A stretch of 62,068 bases of DNA from Ruminococcus sp. YE282 (GTDB lineage Bacteria; Bacillota; Clostridia; Oscillospirales; Acutalibacteraceae), in NCBI GenBank assembly GCA_900101355.1, contig FMUV01000011.1, positions 1 to 62,068 of the forward strand. The letters are read 5' to 3'. The translations under genes and the position numbers were made by a program. This document shows, one piece after another, positions 50,234-58,778 of this stretch; position 1 is the first letter of the stretch; each line of letters opens with the position of its first letter. Below the pieces are notes generated by a model. It made no database searches. It was not told where the DNA came from and saw only the letters and a program-made list of their open reading frames with translations.

Positions 50234-51982
50234 TTATACCTCCCCGTAAAAGCTTCTTGTAAATGCTTTATCTTCTTCTGAAACTCCGAATGTTTCATCG
50301 TCCATGTCGCAGTAATTTACATAGAGCTGATTTTTGTCCAGAAGTTCCATAAGCAATCTTTTCTTGTCACCGATTGATAATTTGATATATTCGTCTGAAT
50401 TTACATCAATATCCTTCGGATTGACTTTGTAACTGATAAAGCCCGTTTCGAGTATATCGGCATATAGCTTTGTCAATTCTTCATCCGTCGTTGCTTTCTC
50501 AATGGCATCAACATAGTTTTGATTTAGTTTAGCAAGCTCGCAATATACAAATGAGCCACCGCCTTGCCAATTCACTTCTTTGGAAACACCTGCAGTTTCG
50601 CCACCAATAACATTTTGCATCCTTTTCAAGATGATTTCAATTTGCGATTGCATTTGTTCAACACCAATATATTTTCGGTGCATTTTATGAGCCGTAGCAC
50701 CTGTTGTGCCTGTTCCAAAATGAAAATCTAAAACAATATCTCCCTCATCTGTAGACATTTCAATAATTCTTTTAATCAATGCTTCAGGTTTTTGTCCACC
50801 CTTAAACTCCTTGATAACCTCTACATCTGCGGTGTTACCTTCTTTATACGCTCTTGGATCTGCATAGACCTGATGTATATCCGCCCAAACTGTTGAAAGC
50901 GGAACGCCTTTGCTTTCATCTAAGTATTGTTTTTCCCATATTACATTTCCATTTTCATCTTTTCCTCGTTGTCTACGTCGATATCTACGTCCGTCTTCAT
51001 CAGTATATTTGAACCAATCGTTAATGTACTTTTGTGAATAAGGCACATAAACTCTGTTTTGCTTGCGGTTATTATAATCGGAAGCATAATGCAAAATGTA
51101 ATCGTGAATGTTTACCGGTTTAGGTGTTGCTGCTCGCCCTCCCGATGGGGAACCATAAGACCAAATAAGTTCTTCGACAAAGTTTTCTTCCCCAAACACT
51201 TCATCTGCTAAGACTTTGAGATAATGCGATTGATTAATATCTATGTGTATAAAAATATTTCCATCTCGCGTTAATAATTTTTTTGCTATAGAAAGTCTAT
51301 TCTTCATAAATGCAAGCCAAGAGGAACGGCTGAACCTATCATTATAGTTAAAACTATCTGAGCCAGTATTAAACGGCGGGTCAATATAAATCAATTTGAT
51401 TTTTCCCTCATACACTTTGAGCAGTGATGAAATCGCAAGCAAATTATTACCCTTAATAATCAAGTTATCGTTTTCCGAAATATCGGTAATACTTTGCACA
51501 CCGTCCGCAGTATATCTTTTTGCATTTGTAAAAACTTTCGGATAAAGAAGTCTGTCCACTTCGTCCGGAGCAAGTGTTTCATTATAAAAAATCTCGCTTC
51601 GTTTTTGGTCTTCCTTTGTCTGTCCGCCCTCTAACACACAATCTTTGTATGGGAAAACAAGCTCTACATCATTAGATGCAGAAATGTACTCACCTTTGTT
51701 GTTTACAAGCCCGATTTTGTTTTTGTAACGGGTATAGCTATCCGGCAAAAATTCGCGGTTATTGATTACCCAACCGAAACCGACTTTATCAAAAACGGCA
51801 ATGCCGTCTACATCTGTAAAAAAGTGTTTTCTTGTTTCTTCATTATCATAAAGTGCTTTTATAAGTTTTGCATCCATCTGCATTGCGGCTTCGTAAACGG
51901 CATTGCGTAGCAATTGCCCGTCGTCAGAAAAGAAACGTTCGTCACTTTTTAATACATCTAAAACCTCATTGTAGAAATTCAT
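50234..51982 (-). CDS. mod: type III restriction-modification methyltransferase
   Basis: A 582-residue Mod subunit that gives sequence specificity and methylates adenine. Motif IV is LIYIDPPFNTGSDSFNY and motif I, further downstream, is DFHFGTGTTGATAHKM, the beta-class order. The region between (about 230-400) should contain the target recognition domain. No simple-sequence repeats that would support phase variation were seen. ATG 51982 follows AGGAGG. Confidence 0.95.
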   Translation of the reverse strand: MNFYNEVLDVLKSDERFFSDDGQLLRNAVYEAAMQMDAKLIKALYDNEETRKHFFTDVDGIAVFDKVGFGWVINNREFLPDSYTRYKNKIGLVNNKGEYISASNDVELVFPYKDCVLEGGQTKEDQKRSEIFYNETLAPDEVDRLLYPKVFTNAKRYTADGVQSITDISENDNLIIKGNNLLAISSLLKVYEGKIKLIYIDPPFNTGSDSFNYNDRFSRSSWLAFMKNRLSIAKKLLTRDGNIFIHIDINQSHYLKVLADEVFGEENFVEELIWSYGSPSGGRAATPKPVNIHDYILHYASDYNNRKQNRVYVPYSQKYINDWFKYTDEDGRRYRRRQRGKDENGNVIWEKQYLDESKGVPLSTVWADIHQVYADPRAYKEGNTADVEVIKEFKGGQKPEALIKRIIEMSTDEGDIVLDFHFGTGTTGATAHKMHRKYIGVEQMQSQIEIILKRMQNVIGGETAGVSKEVNWQGGGSFVYCELAKLNQNYVDAIEKATTDEELTKLYADILETGFISYKVNPKDIDVNSDEYIKLSIGDKKRLLMELLDKNQLYVNYCDMDDETFGVSEEDKAFTRSFYGEV

Positions 51983-52215
51983 AATATTTCCTCCTAAACT
52001 ACATCCACTCGCCATTGGCGGCAGACCATTTTCCGGTAAATTCTTTGTCTCTGACTGCCACTGTAAACGGCTTTTTAAAATGTTTTTATCGTTCTAAACA
52101 CTCATTGTTTTGGTTTTCATATATTCCTGCAAATTACGCACATAGTATTGAAGAAAAGATATACGCAAAAAGTATTGTTATCCAAAACATAATATTTTTC
52201 ATTTTTGGGAAACGG

Positions 52216-53409
52216 TTATTTATCAAGCAGCCAATCTGCCACATCAACAATTTTTACGCCTTCATATTGATATTCAGGATTTCTCGTTCGTGCGATTACC
52301 ATTTTAGGATAGGCGTCTTTTATTTTGAGCAGAGGCTCAACTTCTCGTTTGAATGTTTCCGGCAAAGAGATATTATCCGAAACCTGAATATATATCTTCT
52401 CGCTTCTTTTAAGCGCTACAAAGTCAATCTCTTTTTTATACAACACGCCGGCATATACTTCATATCCGCGCCTGAGTAATTCCATTGCAACGATGTTTTC
52501 AATAACTCTGCCAGTATCCAAGTTTTTTGTGCCGAGCTTTGCATAACGGAAAGTATGGTCGCTCAAATAATATTTATCGTTCGTCGTCAGATACTTTTTG
52601 CCTTTAATATCATATCTGCGTACTTTGTAAAAAGCAAAAGCATTGCACAGATACTGAAGATAATTACCGACTGTTTTATGGTTGATTTTATCTTTATTTG
52701 ATGCGAGTGTATCTGTGATACTTCTTGCGGAAGTTAAGTTTGATACATTGTCCATCAAAAACTGAGAGATTCTGTCCATCAAGGCGGGATTTTTGATGTT
52801 ATATTTTTGCCTAATATCTCTTAAAATCAAGGTATCAAAAACATTTTCGATATAATCAAATTTGTCTTCCTGTTCTTTATACAAATAAGAGCCGGACATG
52901 CCGCCTTCAAGCATATATCTATCGAAAGCTGTATATTTGTCGGACAGACTGAAGTATTGAACATACTCTGCAAAAGAGAATGGGTACACTTTGATTTCAA
53001 AGGTCCTTCCGGTAAACAGGGTTGCCAAGTCCGAGCTGAGCAAAAAAGCATTTGAGCCGGTGATATAAATATCATACTTCTCGGTTGCATGCAGATTGTT
53101 TATACACAGCTCAAAGCCGTTGCACATTTGAATTTCGTCGATTAAAACGAAATTTTCCTTATCCTCTGCATAATTGCTTTCGATATGTTCGTTAAGGGCC
53201 TCATACTCTTTCAAATTGTCATATTTAGACAGGTTAAAATTGATGTGAATTATATTAGCGTTCGGAATGTTTTCCTGAACATAAGATTTGAAAGCTTCCA
53301 ACAGTTTTGATTTGCCTGAGCGTCTTACACCGGTCAGCACTTTAATATCCGGGGTGCCGATAACGCCTATCATTTTATCTAAATATTGTTTTCTTTCAAT
53401 CAGCTTCAT
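52216..53409 (-). CDS. AAA ATPase with DUF4143 C-terminal domain
   Basis: A 397-residue ATPase of the AAA_14/DUF4143 group: Walker A VRRSGKSKLLEAF, Walker B FVLIDEIQMCNG, sensor ITGSNAFLLSS. The C-terminal DUF4143 half has GRVIENIVAMELLRRGYEVYA and the EIDFVALKRSEKIYIQVS nuclease-like core. Members are common in gut bacteria and islands; function is unknown. It has its own promoter. The spacer 52016-52215 towards mod shows nothing. Confidence 0.85.
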   Translation of the reverse strand: MKLIERKQYLDKMIGVIGTPDIKVLTGVRRSGKSKLLEAFKSYVQENIPNANIIHINFNLSKYDNLKEYEALNEHIESNYAEDKENFVLIDEIQMCNGFELCINNLHATEKYDIYITGSNAFLLSSDLATLFTGRTFEIKVYPFSFAEYVQYFSLSDKYTAFDRYMLEGGMSGSYLYKEQEDKFDYIENVFDTLILRDIRQKYNIKNPALMDRISQFLMDNVSNLTSARSITDTLASNKDKINHKTVGNYLQYLCNAFAFYKVRRYDIKGKKYLTTNDKYYLSDHTFRYAKLGTKNLDTGRVIENIVAMELLRRGYEVYAGVLYKKEIDFVALKRSEKIYIQVSDNISLPETFKREVEPLLKIKDAYPKMVIARTRNPEYQYEGVKIVDVADWLLDK

Positions 53410-53430
53410 ACAAAATCACCTCGCAAATTT

Positions 53431-53459
53431 ATTATATCGCATTTATTTCCCAAAATCAA
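53431..53459 (-). promoter_or_regulatory. promoter of the AAA ATPase gene
   Basis: TTGATT (53459-53454), 17-bp spacer, TATAAT (53436-53431) on the minus strand. Confidence 0.75.
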
Positions 53460-53520
53460 TATATTTTTAATTTTGGGAAGTCAATACTGTAAAGTTTACA
53501 ATTTGATAATTCCAAACCAT

Positions 53521-53563
53521 TCTCTCCTCTCGGTTCGATGAATTGAGAGGAGATTTTTGTTTT
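53521..53563 (+). terminator. strong plus-strand terminator with no upstream gene
   Basis: Arms TCTCCTCTC (53521-53529) and GAGAGGAGA (53543-53551), then TTTTTGTTTTTT. No plus-strand gene ends nearby. It may end an unannotated small RNA or insulate the genes downstream. Confidence 0.75.
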
Positions 53564-53700
53564 TTCAAAAAATTTTTCAAAAACACCCCCCAAGAATCGT
53601 TTCCCATTTCAAACAAGTGAAGGGGTAAATTTTCTCAAAAAAATTTTTGAAAAATCGGTTAATTTGGGTGTGCATTTTTACCCCCTTTGTCCAAATGAGT
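53560..53700. other. AT-palindrome region of the element
   Basis: Short A/T palindromes (53558-53580 and 53634-53656) and a G/C pair, AGGGGTAAA (53621) with TTTACCCCC (53677), form nested inverted repeats. It could be a replication or transfer origin, since parB follows, but no known iteron or nick site is recognised. Confidence 0.35.
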
Positions 53701-53716
53701 GAAAGGAGTTTTTTCT

Positions 53717-53926
53717 ATGGCAAGATTATCAAAGAAATTAAAACAGGAATGGGCTTTTTTCTTAAGCCCCAAAACAGGCAGAAGAACATACAACGACCTG
53801 TGCCGCAAATGCCGGTACGACTGTAAACAAAGCTTTCGGGCAATCGTTATGTGTTGTCCGATGTATTGTTCCAAAAGAAGTGTCAAATCCGTACCAAACA
53901 GCAACGATTTCAACGATTCGGGATAA
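53717..53926 (+). CDS. small Cys-rich protein of mobile elements
   Basis: A 69-residue basic protein, MARLSKKLKQEWAFF with a Cys-rich middle (CRKCRYDC, CCPMYC), likely a small metal-binding fold. Similar short proteins with WAFFL and GRRTYN are frequent in clostridial integrative elements; function unknown. ATG 53717 follows GAAAGGAG. The tail appears shifted to unrelated codons (SNDFNDSG). Confidence 0.65.
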   Translation: MARLSKKLKQEWAFFLSPKTGRRTYNDLCRKCRYDCKQSFRAIVMCCPMYCSKRSVKSVPNSNDFNDSG

Positions 53927-54059
53927 GAGGATAACTTATATTCTTTTCAAAATAAAACGGCTTACAGAGAAAAATTTTGATAATTTCGGCACCTTTTCTG
54001 TACAGAAAAACGGCTGTTGTAATTATCATTTCCACTCGCCGTTCAAAACAATTCAAATA

Positions 54060-54106
54060 GCAGGTAACCGTATAAATATATAAATAAATATATATTTCTT
54101 ACCTGC
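54060..54106 (+). promoter_or_regulatory. leader hairpin before the parB unit
   Basis: Arms GCAGGTAA (54060-54067) and TTACCTGC (54099-54106) around an A/T-rich loop, 7 bases before the ribosome site of the next gene. Upstream 53927-54059 nothing is recognised. Confidence 0.5.
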
Positions 54107-54127
54107 CGTAAAAGAAAGGACTTAAAT

Positions 54128-54430
54128 ATGATAGCAAATAAAGTATACACAAGAGACGAAATGAGAGAAGAACACATCATAACTACCGATTATCACTTCA
54201 TAGACAAAGAGGGCGAATACTTCGCAAAACTGATAATGAGAGCAGAAGCAAGTAAAAATATGATGCGCCTTTTCTTTCAGTTAAGTGACGGAAGAAAGAT
54301 TATCACGCCCGTATTCTGGTGGCAGAGTTATCTCGGTTTTTACGAAATAGATAACGGTACGAATTTGAGATTGATTTATGAGAAAAACGGCAAAGGCATC
54401 GCACTGAAAAAAATAGAAATATTGGATTAA
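54128..54430 (+). CDS. conserved element-encoded protein of unknown function
   Basis: A 100-residue soluble alpha/beta protein, not recognised. Visible sequences include DEMREEHIITTDYHFIDKE and PVFWWQSYLGFYEID. ATG 54128 follows GAAAGGA. It is 12 bases before parB and probably in one unit with it. Confidence 0.65.
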   Translation: MIANKVYTRDEMREEHIITTDYHFIDKEGEYFAKLIMRAEASKNMMRLFFQLSDGRKIITPVFWWQSYLGFYEIDNGTNLRLIYEKNGKGIALKKIEILD

Positions 54431-54442
54431 GGAGAAATTGAA

Positions 54443-55285
54443 ATGCAGGAAACCATAAAGAACATCAACATAGATTTACTTATTCCATTTGAAAACCATC
54501 CGTTTAAGAAAAGAGACGGAATTGAAAAAGAAGAACTGACAGAGAGCGTAAAAGAAAACGGTTTGCTCCAGCCGATAATCGTCCGTTCTTTTTCCGCCGG
54601 TACTTACGAGATTATCAGCGGACACAGGAGAGTTGAGGCTTGCAAGGAATTGGGAATACAAACCGTTCCCGCCATAGTCAGAGATATGACAAAAGATGAA
54701 GCAATTATTACAATGGTGGATTCAAATTTACAGAGAGAACACCTACTGCCAAGCGAAAAAGCCTTTGCCTACAAGATGAAATTAGAAGCGTTGAAGCATC
54801 AGGGGAAAACTTCGTGCCAAATTGGCGCAAAGTCAAGAACAGATGAACAAATCGCCGAAACAGTAAATGACAGTGCAAGGCAAGTCCAAAGATATATTCG
54901 CTTAACATACTTAGTACCCGAACTGTTAAAACTCGTTGACGAAGAAAGGATAGCCTTCACTCCTGCTGTTGAGCTTTCGTATCTGCCCGAAAACGAGCAG
55001 AAAATGTTAGCCGAAGAAATAGAATACACAGACGCCACGCCGTCGCTTTCACAGGCACAGCGATTACGCAAATTCAGCGAGCAAGGCAGATTGTCCATAG
55101 ACACGATATTTGCCGTGTTAAGTGAAGAAAAGCCAAATCAAAAAGAACAGGTCAAATTCAAAACCGAGGATATACGCAAATATTTCCCCAAAAGTTATAC
55201 AAGCCTTGATATGCAAAAGACAATTATCAGCCTGCTTGAAAAATGGCAGAGACAGAGAGAAAGAAACAGAGGTGATGCAAGATGA
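54443..55285 (+). CDS. parB: ParB-family protein
   Basis: A 280-residue ParB/Spo0J-like protein. The N-terminal domain has LLQPIIVRSFSAGTYEIISG and GHRRVEACKELG, the CTP-binding region, followed by a helix-turn-helix (SARQVQRYIRLTYLVPELL). No ParA is present. In integrative elements such proteins act in maintenance or regulation. ATG 54443 follows AAGGAG. The next small gene overlaps the stop by 4 bases. Confidence 0.88.
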   Translation: MQETIKNINIDLLIPFENHPFKKRDGIEKEELTESVKENGLLQPIIVRSFSAGTYEIISGHRRVEACKELGIQTVPAIVRDMTKDEAIITMVDSNLQREHLLPSEKAFAYKMKLEALKHQGKTSCQIGAKSRTDEQIAETVNDSARQVQRYIRLTYLVPELLKLVDEERIAFTPAVELSYLPENEQKMLAEEIEYTDATPSLSQAQRLRKFSEQGRLSIDTIFAVLSEEKPNQKEQVKFKTEDIRKYFPKSYTSLDMQKTIISLLEKWQRQRERNRGDAR

Positions 55286-55461
55286 TGACACTAAAAAGCG
55301 ATAAAACCGGGCAAGCCGAATACGATAGGTTTTTAGACTTAATGGCAAAGATGTACTTAAAATATGGGGATAAATATCGTTTGGTAACAACGGAAGATAT
55401 TTTGAGACAATTTCCAAACCGCCAATGCAAGAATCGTAATGGCACGCAGAAAGGGGCTTAG
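55282..55461 (+). CDS. small protein overlapping parB
   Basis: A 59-residue reading frame starts ATG 55282, overlapping the parB stop (ATGA), with AGAGGTGATG upstream. It encodes a charged helical protein (DRFLDLMAKMYLKYGDKYRL). No function is known. It ends inside an inverted repeat (GCAGAAAGGGGC 55446 with GCCCCTTCTGC to 55471), which may be a weak terminator. Confidence 0.6.
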   Translation: MMTLKSDKTGQAEYDRFLDLMAKMYLKYGDKYRLVTTEDILRQFPNRQCKNRNGTQKGA

Positions 55462-55534
55462 CCCCTTCTGCCGTACATTGGAGTATTTATTTAGACGGCA
55501 ATATAATGTAAGCAAATCAGAAAGGAGTTATCGT

Positions 55535-57208
55535 ATGAAAAGGAAAAATTGCTATATATACACCCGTGTATCAACCTCTATGCAGGTCGACGGGTTCAGC
55601 CTTGATGCACAGAAAGAAAAGTTAAGAAGGTATGCCGAATTTCAGGACTTTATGATTGCCGGAGAATATTCCGATGAAGGTAAGTCCGGTAAAAATATTG
55701 AAGGCAGGCCTGAATTCCAAACTATGCTTAACGACATATCCGAAGGAAAAGATAATGTACAATATGTGCTGGTGTTCAAGTTGTCCCGATTTGGCAGGAA
55801 TGCAGCCGATGTTCTTAATTCTTTACAACTGATGCAGGATTACGGGGTTAACCTTATCTGTGTTGAGGACGGTATTGACAGTTCAAAGGACAGCGGCAAA
55901 CTGATGATTTCAGTGCTGTCTGCCGTTGCGGAAATTGAACGAGAAAATATTCTTGTTCAAACAATGGAAGGCAGAAAACAGAAGGCTCGTGAAGGCAAAT
56001 GGAACGGAGGGTTTGCCCCATACGGTTATGAACTTATTGACGGCGAGTTAAAAATAGCCGAAGATGAGGCAGAAATTATTCGCATTATTTATGATAAATT
56101 CATTCATACCACAATGGGTGCCGGTACTGTTGCAAAATATCTGAATCGCCAAGGCTATATTAAAAAGAAACGCCAAAACGGAACTTTAGATGCATTTACG
56201 GCACATTTTGTAAAGCTTGTGCTGGACAACCCTATTTATTGCGGAAAAATTGCTTTCGGGCGAAGAAAAACGGAAAAAATACAGGGTAGCCGTAATGAAT
56301 ATCACGTGGTAAAGCAAGAAGAATATCCTATTTATGACGGTATTCATGATGCGATTATCAGCGAAGAAGATTGGCTTTTAGCTCAAGATAAGAGAAAAAA
56401 GACCGGTATAAAGAATGAAAAAATATACAGTACAGAACATCAGCATTTATTGACCGGTATAATTAAATGTCCCATATGCGGTGCCGGGTTATACGGAAGT
56501 GTCAACCGCAAACGCAAAAAAGACGGAAGTTTTTACAGAGATTATTGGTATTACGCCTGCAAACACAGATTGGAATATGACGGACATAAATGTACTTTCA
56601 AAAAGCAAATTCATCAGGAAAAGATAAATGAAGCGGTTGTGGAAGTAATAAGGAATATCGTTAAAAACTCAAAGTTTGATTCTGCAATAAAAGAAAAATT
56701 AGATGCAAGCGTGGATTTATCTAAGTATGAAAAAGAAGAAGCATATTTAATGACACAGATAAGACAGCTTAATGCCGCAAAGGAACGACTCGGCTTTCAA
56801 ATTGACAGGCTCGACTGTTCCGACAGGCATTATGAGCAAAAATATACCGATATGCAAAATCGTATAAATTCATTATATGACGAGATTGCAGAGGCAAACG
56901 AAAATCTTGAAACTGTGCAAACACAAATCAAGGCTATTAAAGAACAAAAAATCTCTCAAAAACGAATATTTGAATTTTTAGAATTATTTGATATAATATA
57001 TAATGAATTTACCGAATTTGAGAAGAAAGAATTTCTTCACAGCTTTATAAAGAAAATCGAGATATATCCCGAACCGTTGGAAAACGGCCAGATATTAAAG
57101 AGCATACAATTTCGTTTCCCGGTATATTATCAAGGGAACGAAGCCGATATGTTTATTCCGAATTTTGAAAACACAGTTGAAACGGTAGTATTGATGTCAA
57201 GAAAATAA
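55535..57208 (+). CDS. large serine recombinase (integrase of the element)
   Basis: A 557-residue TndX/TnpX-type recombinase. The catalytic domain has YIYTRVSTSMQVDGFSL with the nucleophile Ser; a recombinase domain, a zinc ribbon (CPICGAGLYG and later CKHR...C) and a long coiled coil (about 405-480) follow. The last codons read VETVVLMSRK; ETVV and beyond match the end expected for native rlmD, so the tail comes from the host target. ATG 55535 follows AAAGGAG. In the excised circle the frame would continue into the element's left end. Confidence 0.93.
   Translation: MKRKNCYIYTRVSTSMQVDGFSLDAQKEKLRRYAEFQDFMIAGEYSDEGKSGKNIEGRPEFQTMLNDISEGKDNVQYVLVFKLSRFGRNAADVLNSLQLMQDYGVNLICVEDGIDSSKDSGKLMISVLSAVAEIERENILVQTMEGRKQKAREGKWNGGFAPYGYELIDGELKIAEDEAEIIRIIYDKFIHTTMGAGTVAKYLNRQGYIKKKRQNGTLDAFTAHFVKLVLDNPIYCGKIAFGRRKTEKIQGSRNEYHVVKQEEYPIYDGIHDAIISEEDWLLAQDKRKKTGIKNEKIYSTEHQHLLTGIIKCPICGAGLYGSVNRKRKKDGSFYRDYWYYACKHRLEYDGHKCTFKKQIHQEKINEAVVEVIRNIVKNSKFDSAIKEKLDASVDLSKYEKEEAYLMTQIRQLNAAKERLGFQIDRLDCSDRHYEQKYTDMQNRINSLYDEIAEANENLETVQTQIKAIKEQKISQKRIFEFLELFDIIYNEFTEFEKKEFLHSFIKKIEIYPEPLENGQILKSIQFRFPVYYQGNEADMFIPNFENTVETVVLMSRK
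57177..57189. repeat. attR
   Basis: TTGAAACGGTAGT, in frame in the recombinase as VETVV. It differs from attL at one base. Confidence 0.75.
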
Positions 57209-57210
57209 TT

Positions 57211-57246
57211 AAACAACCGAAATACCGGCTTGTTTGCTGACTTTTT
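57211..57246 (+). terminator. probable original terminator of rlmD
   Basis: Arms AAACAACCG and CGGCTTGTTT with one bulge, followed by a T tract. It comes directly after the displaced rlmD end. Confidence 0.5.
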
Positions 57247-57256
57247 CAGAAGTGTA

Positions 57257-57487
57257 AATTATACACACAACTACTGCAAATACCCGGATATATCTTACGG
57301 AAACATATCCACCACAAAATTTCATTCAGGTTGTAACCTCGGATTAGATAACACAAATTGAGTGAATGGATTATATGTCAGTTATTCCAGTGGTATGGAT
57401 AACACGAGACAAATAACAACCTCATCAGCACAATACTCAAATACTTTTCAAGTGACTGATTATATGTTGACAAAGGTGGCCATTTGA
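57257..57487 (+). pseudogene. possible remnant of an unidentified gene
   Basis: A 76-codon frame is open except for one internal TGA: YPDISYGNISTTKFHSGC before it and VNGLYVSYSSGMDNTRQ after it. There is no start context. The composition is protein-like, with Ser/Thr/Asn-rich beta character, but I cannot identify a parent family. It may also be chance. Confidence 0.3.
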
Positions 57488-57602
57488 ATAAAAATTATTT
57501 TAGTTTATTGGGATAAAAATAGCGAAAAAGCAACAAAAATACGGGAGAAAATCCGTGTACAATTAATGAATAGATCGTTGAATAAAGTCAAAAAATGATA
57601 TC

Positions 57603-57667
57603 TTTCTCTAAAATCAAGGACCACCCATTTTTCTTGGGTGGTCCTTGATTTTAGAGAAATTTTATTT
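57603..57667. terminator. perfect 25-bp inverted repeat, bidirectional terminator
   Basis: Arms 57603-57627 and 57635-57659 are perfectly complementary with a 7-base loop; T-rich tracts lie on both sides. It stands between the element-side plus genes and the minus-strand gal operon. Confidence 0.85.
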
Positions 57668-57694
57668 TTAAAAGGAGTTAGAAATTAGCTTATT

Positions 57695-58762
57695 TTATTT
57701 GTTTATACCAAAAATATATTTCGTAGTTTGTGCATAGTTTTCGTTTGCTTTTAATATTGTCGTAGGAAAAGTCTTGTGATTTACAGCATCGGGGAAGCCT
57801 TGGGTTTCAAGACAAAATGCTGAATTTTCTCCGTATGTTGCTGAATCCTTTCCCATATTGGGCAAAACATCGACATAATTTGCTTTATATACATGAACAC
57901 CTTTCTGAGAAGTATAGCATTTTAATGTAATTCCGCTATCAATACCCTCAGCTTCGGCTGCAAGCACAAATTTTTTATCAGAATGATTCAGCACAAACAT
58001 ATGATCAATACCGTTTGCAAAACAAACCTGCTCGTCTTTTCTGTCAATACCATTTCCAATTAACTTGGGTTTAGTAAAATCAAACGATGTATTCTTAACG
58101 GGAGTTATCTCTCCTGTGGGATTGAGGTTTGAATTTATCGGTATGAAGGAATTTGCATTAATTTTCAGCTTGTGATTTTCTGTAACTTTACCGCTTTTAT
58201 GTCCGTTAAGATTAAAATATGAATGATTGGTCAGATTACATATTGTGTCTTTGTCGGAAACTGCCGACCATTTTATCGTAAGTACATTTTCATCATCAAA
58301 GGTGTAGCGTACAAAGACCTTCATATTTCCGGGATAGCCCTCATCACCGTCGGGATTATCAAGCATAAATAGAACTGTATTTGGAACTTTATCATCAACT
58401 ACCTAAAGCCAAATTTTGCGGCTAAAGCTGTTAAATCCGCCGTGTAGATGGTTACTCCCATTGTTTACAGAGAGCTGATAATCTTCTCCGTTAAGAGTAA
58501 ACTTGCCGTAAGCAATTCTTCCGCAACATCTTCCGACAGTAGCACCGAAGTATGTTCCGTCAAATTCATAACCGTCAATGTGCTCATAGCCGAGAACTAC
58601 ATCTCTAATACTACCGTTTTTGTCGGGAACTTTTATCGAAACGACACTTGCGCCTAAATCACATAATGTCACGCTTGCTCCGCTGTTATTTTCTATTGTA
58701 TAAAGATGAGTGTTTTCACCTTTGGATGTAGGTTCAAAATTTACTACCCTTACCTTTGACAT
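57695..58762 (-). pseudogene. galM: aldose 1-epimerase with in-frame amber stop
   Basis: Two parts in the same frame encode a full-length mutarotase of about 355 codons: 58762-58406 (GATVGRCCGRIAYGKF, NNGSNHLHGGFNSFSRKIWL) and, after TAG at 58405-58403, VVDDKVPNTVLFML through the catalytic region (CNLTNHSYFNLNG, CLETQGFPDAVNH). A single base change (for example GAG or CAG to TAG) explains it. ATG 58762 follows AAAGGAAG. Normal RF1 is encoded in the window, so the product should be truncated at 119 residues. Confidence 0.88.
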
Positions 58763-58778
58763 TTTAGCACTTCCTTTA

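Larger units (their letters stand above)
45229..57189. mobile_element. integrative element inserted in rlmD (about 12 kb)
   Basis: The element is bounded by the near-identical 13-bp att sequences at 45229 and 57177. It carries, in order, the new rlmD end, tnpV, a lipoprotein, 57-bp repeats, a membrane protein, res and mod of a type III restriction system, an AAA ATPase, three small genes with parB, and a large serine recombinase at the right end. No relaxase or type IV secretion gene is present, so it is a mobilisable or purely integrative island, not a self-transmissible ICE. Confidence 0.85.
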
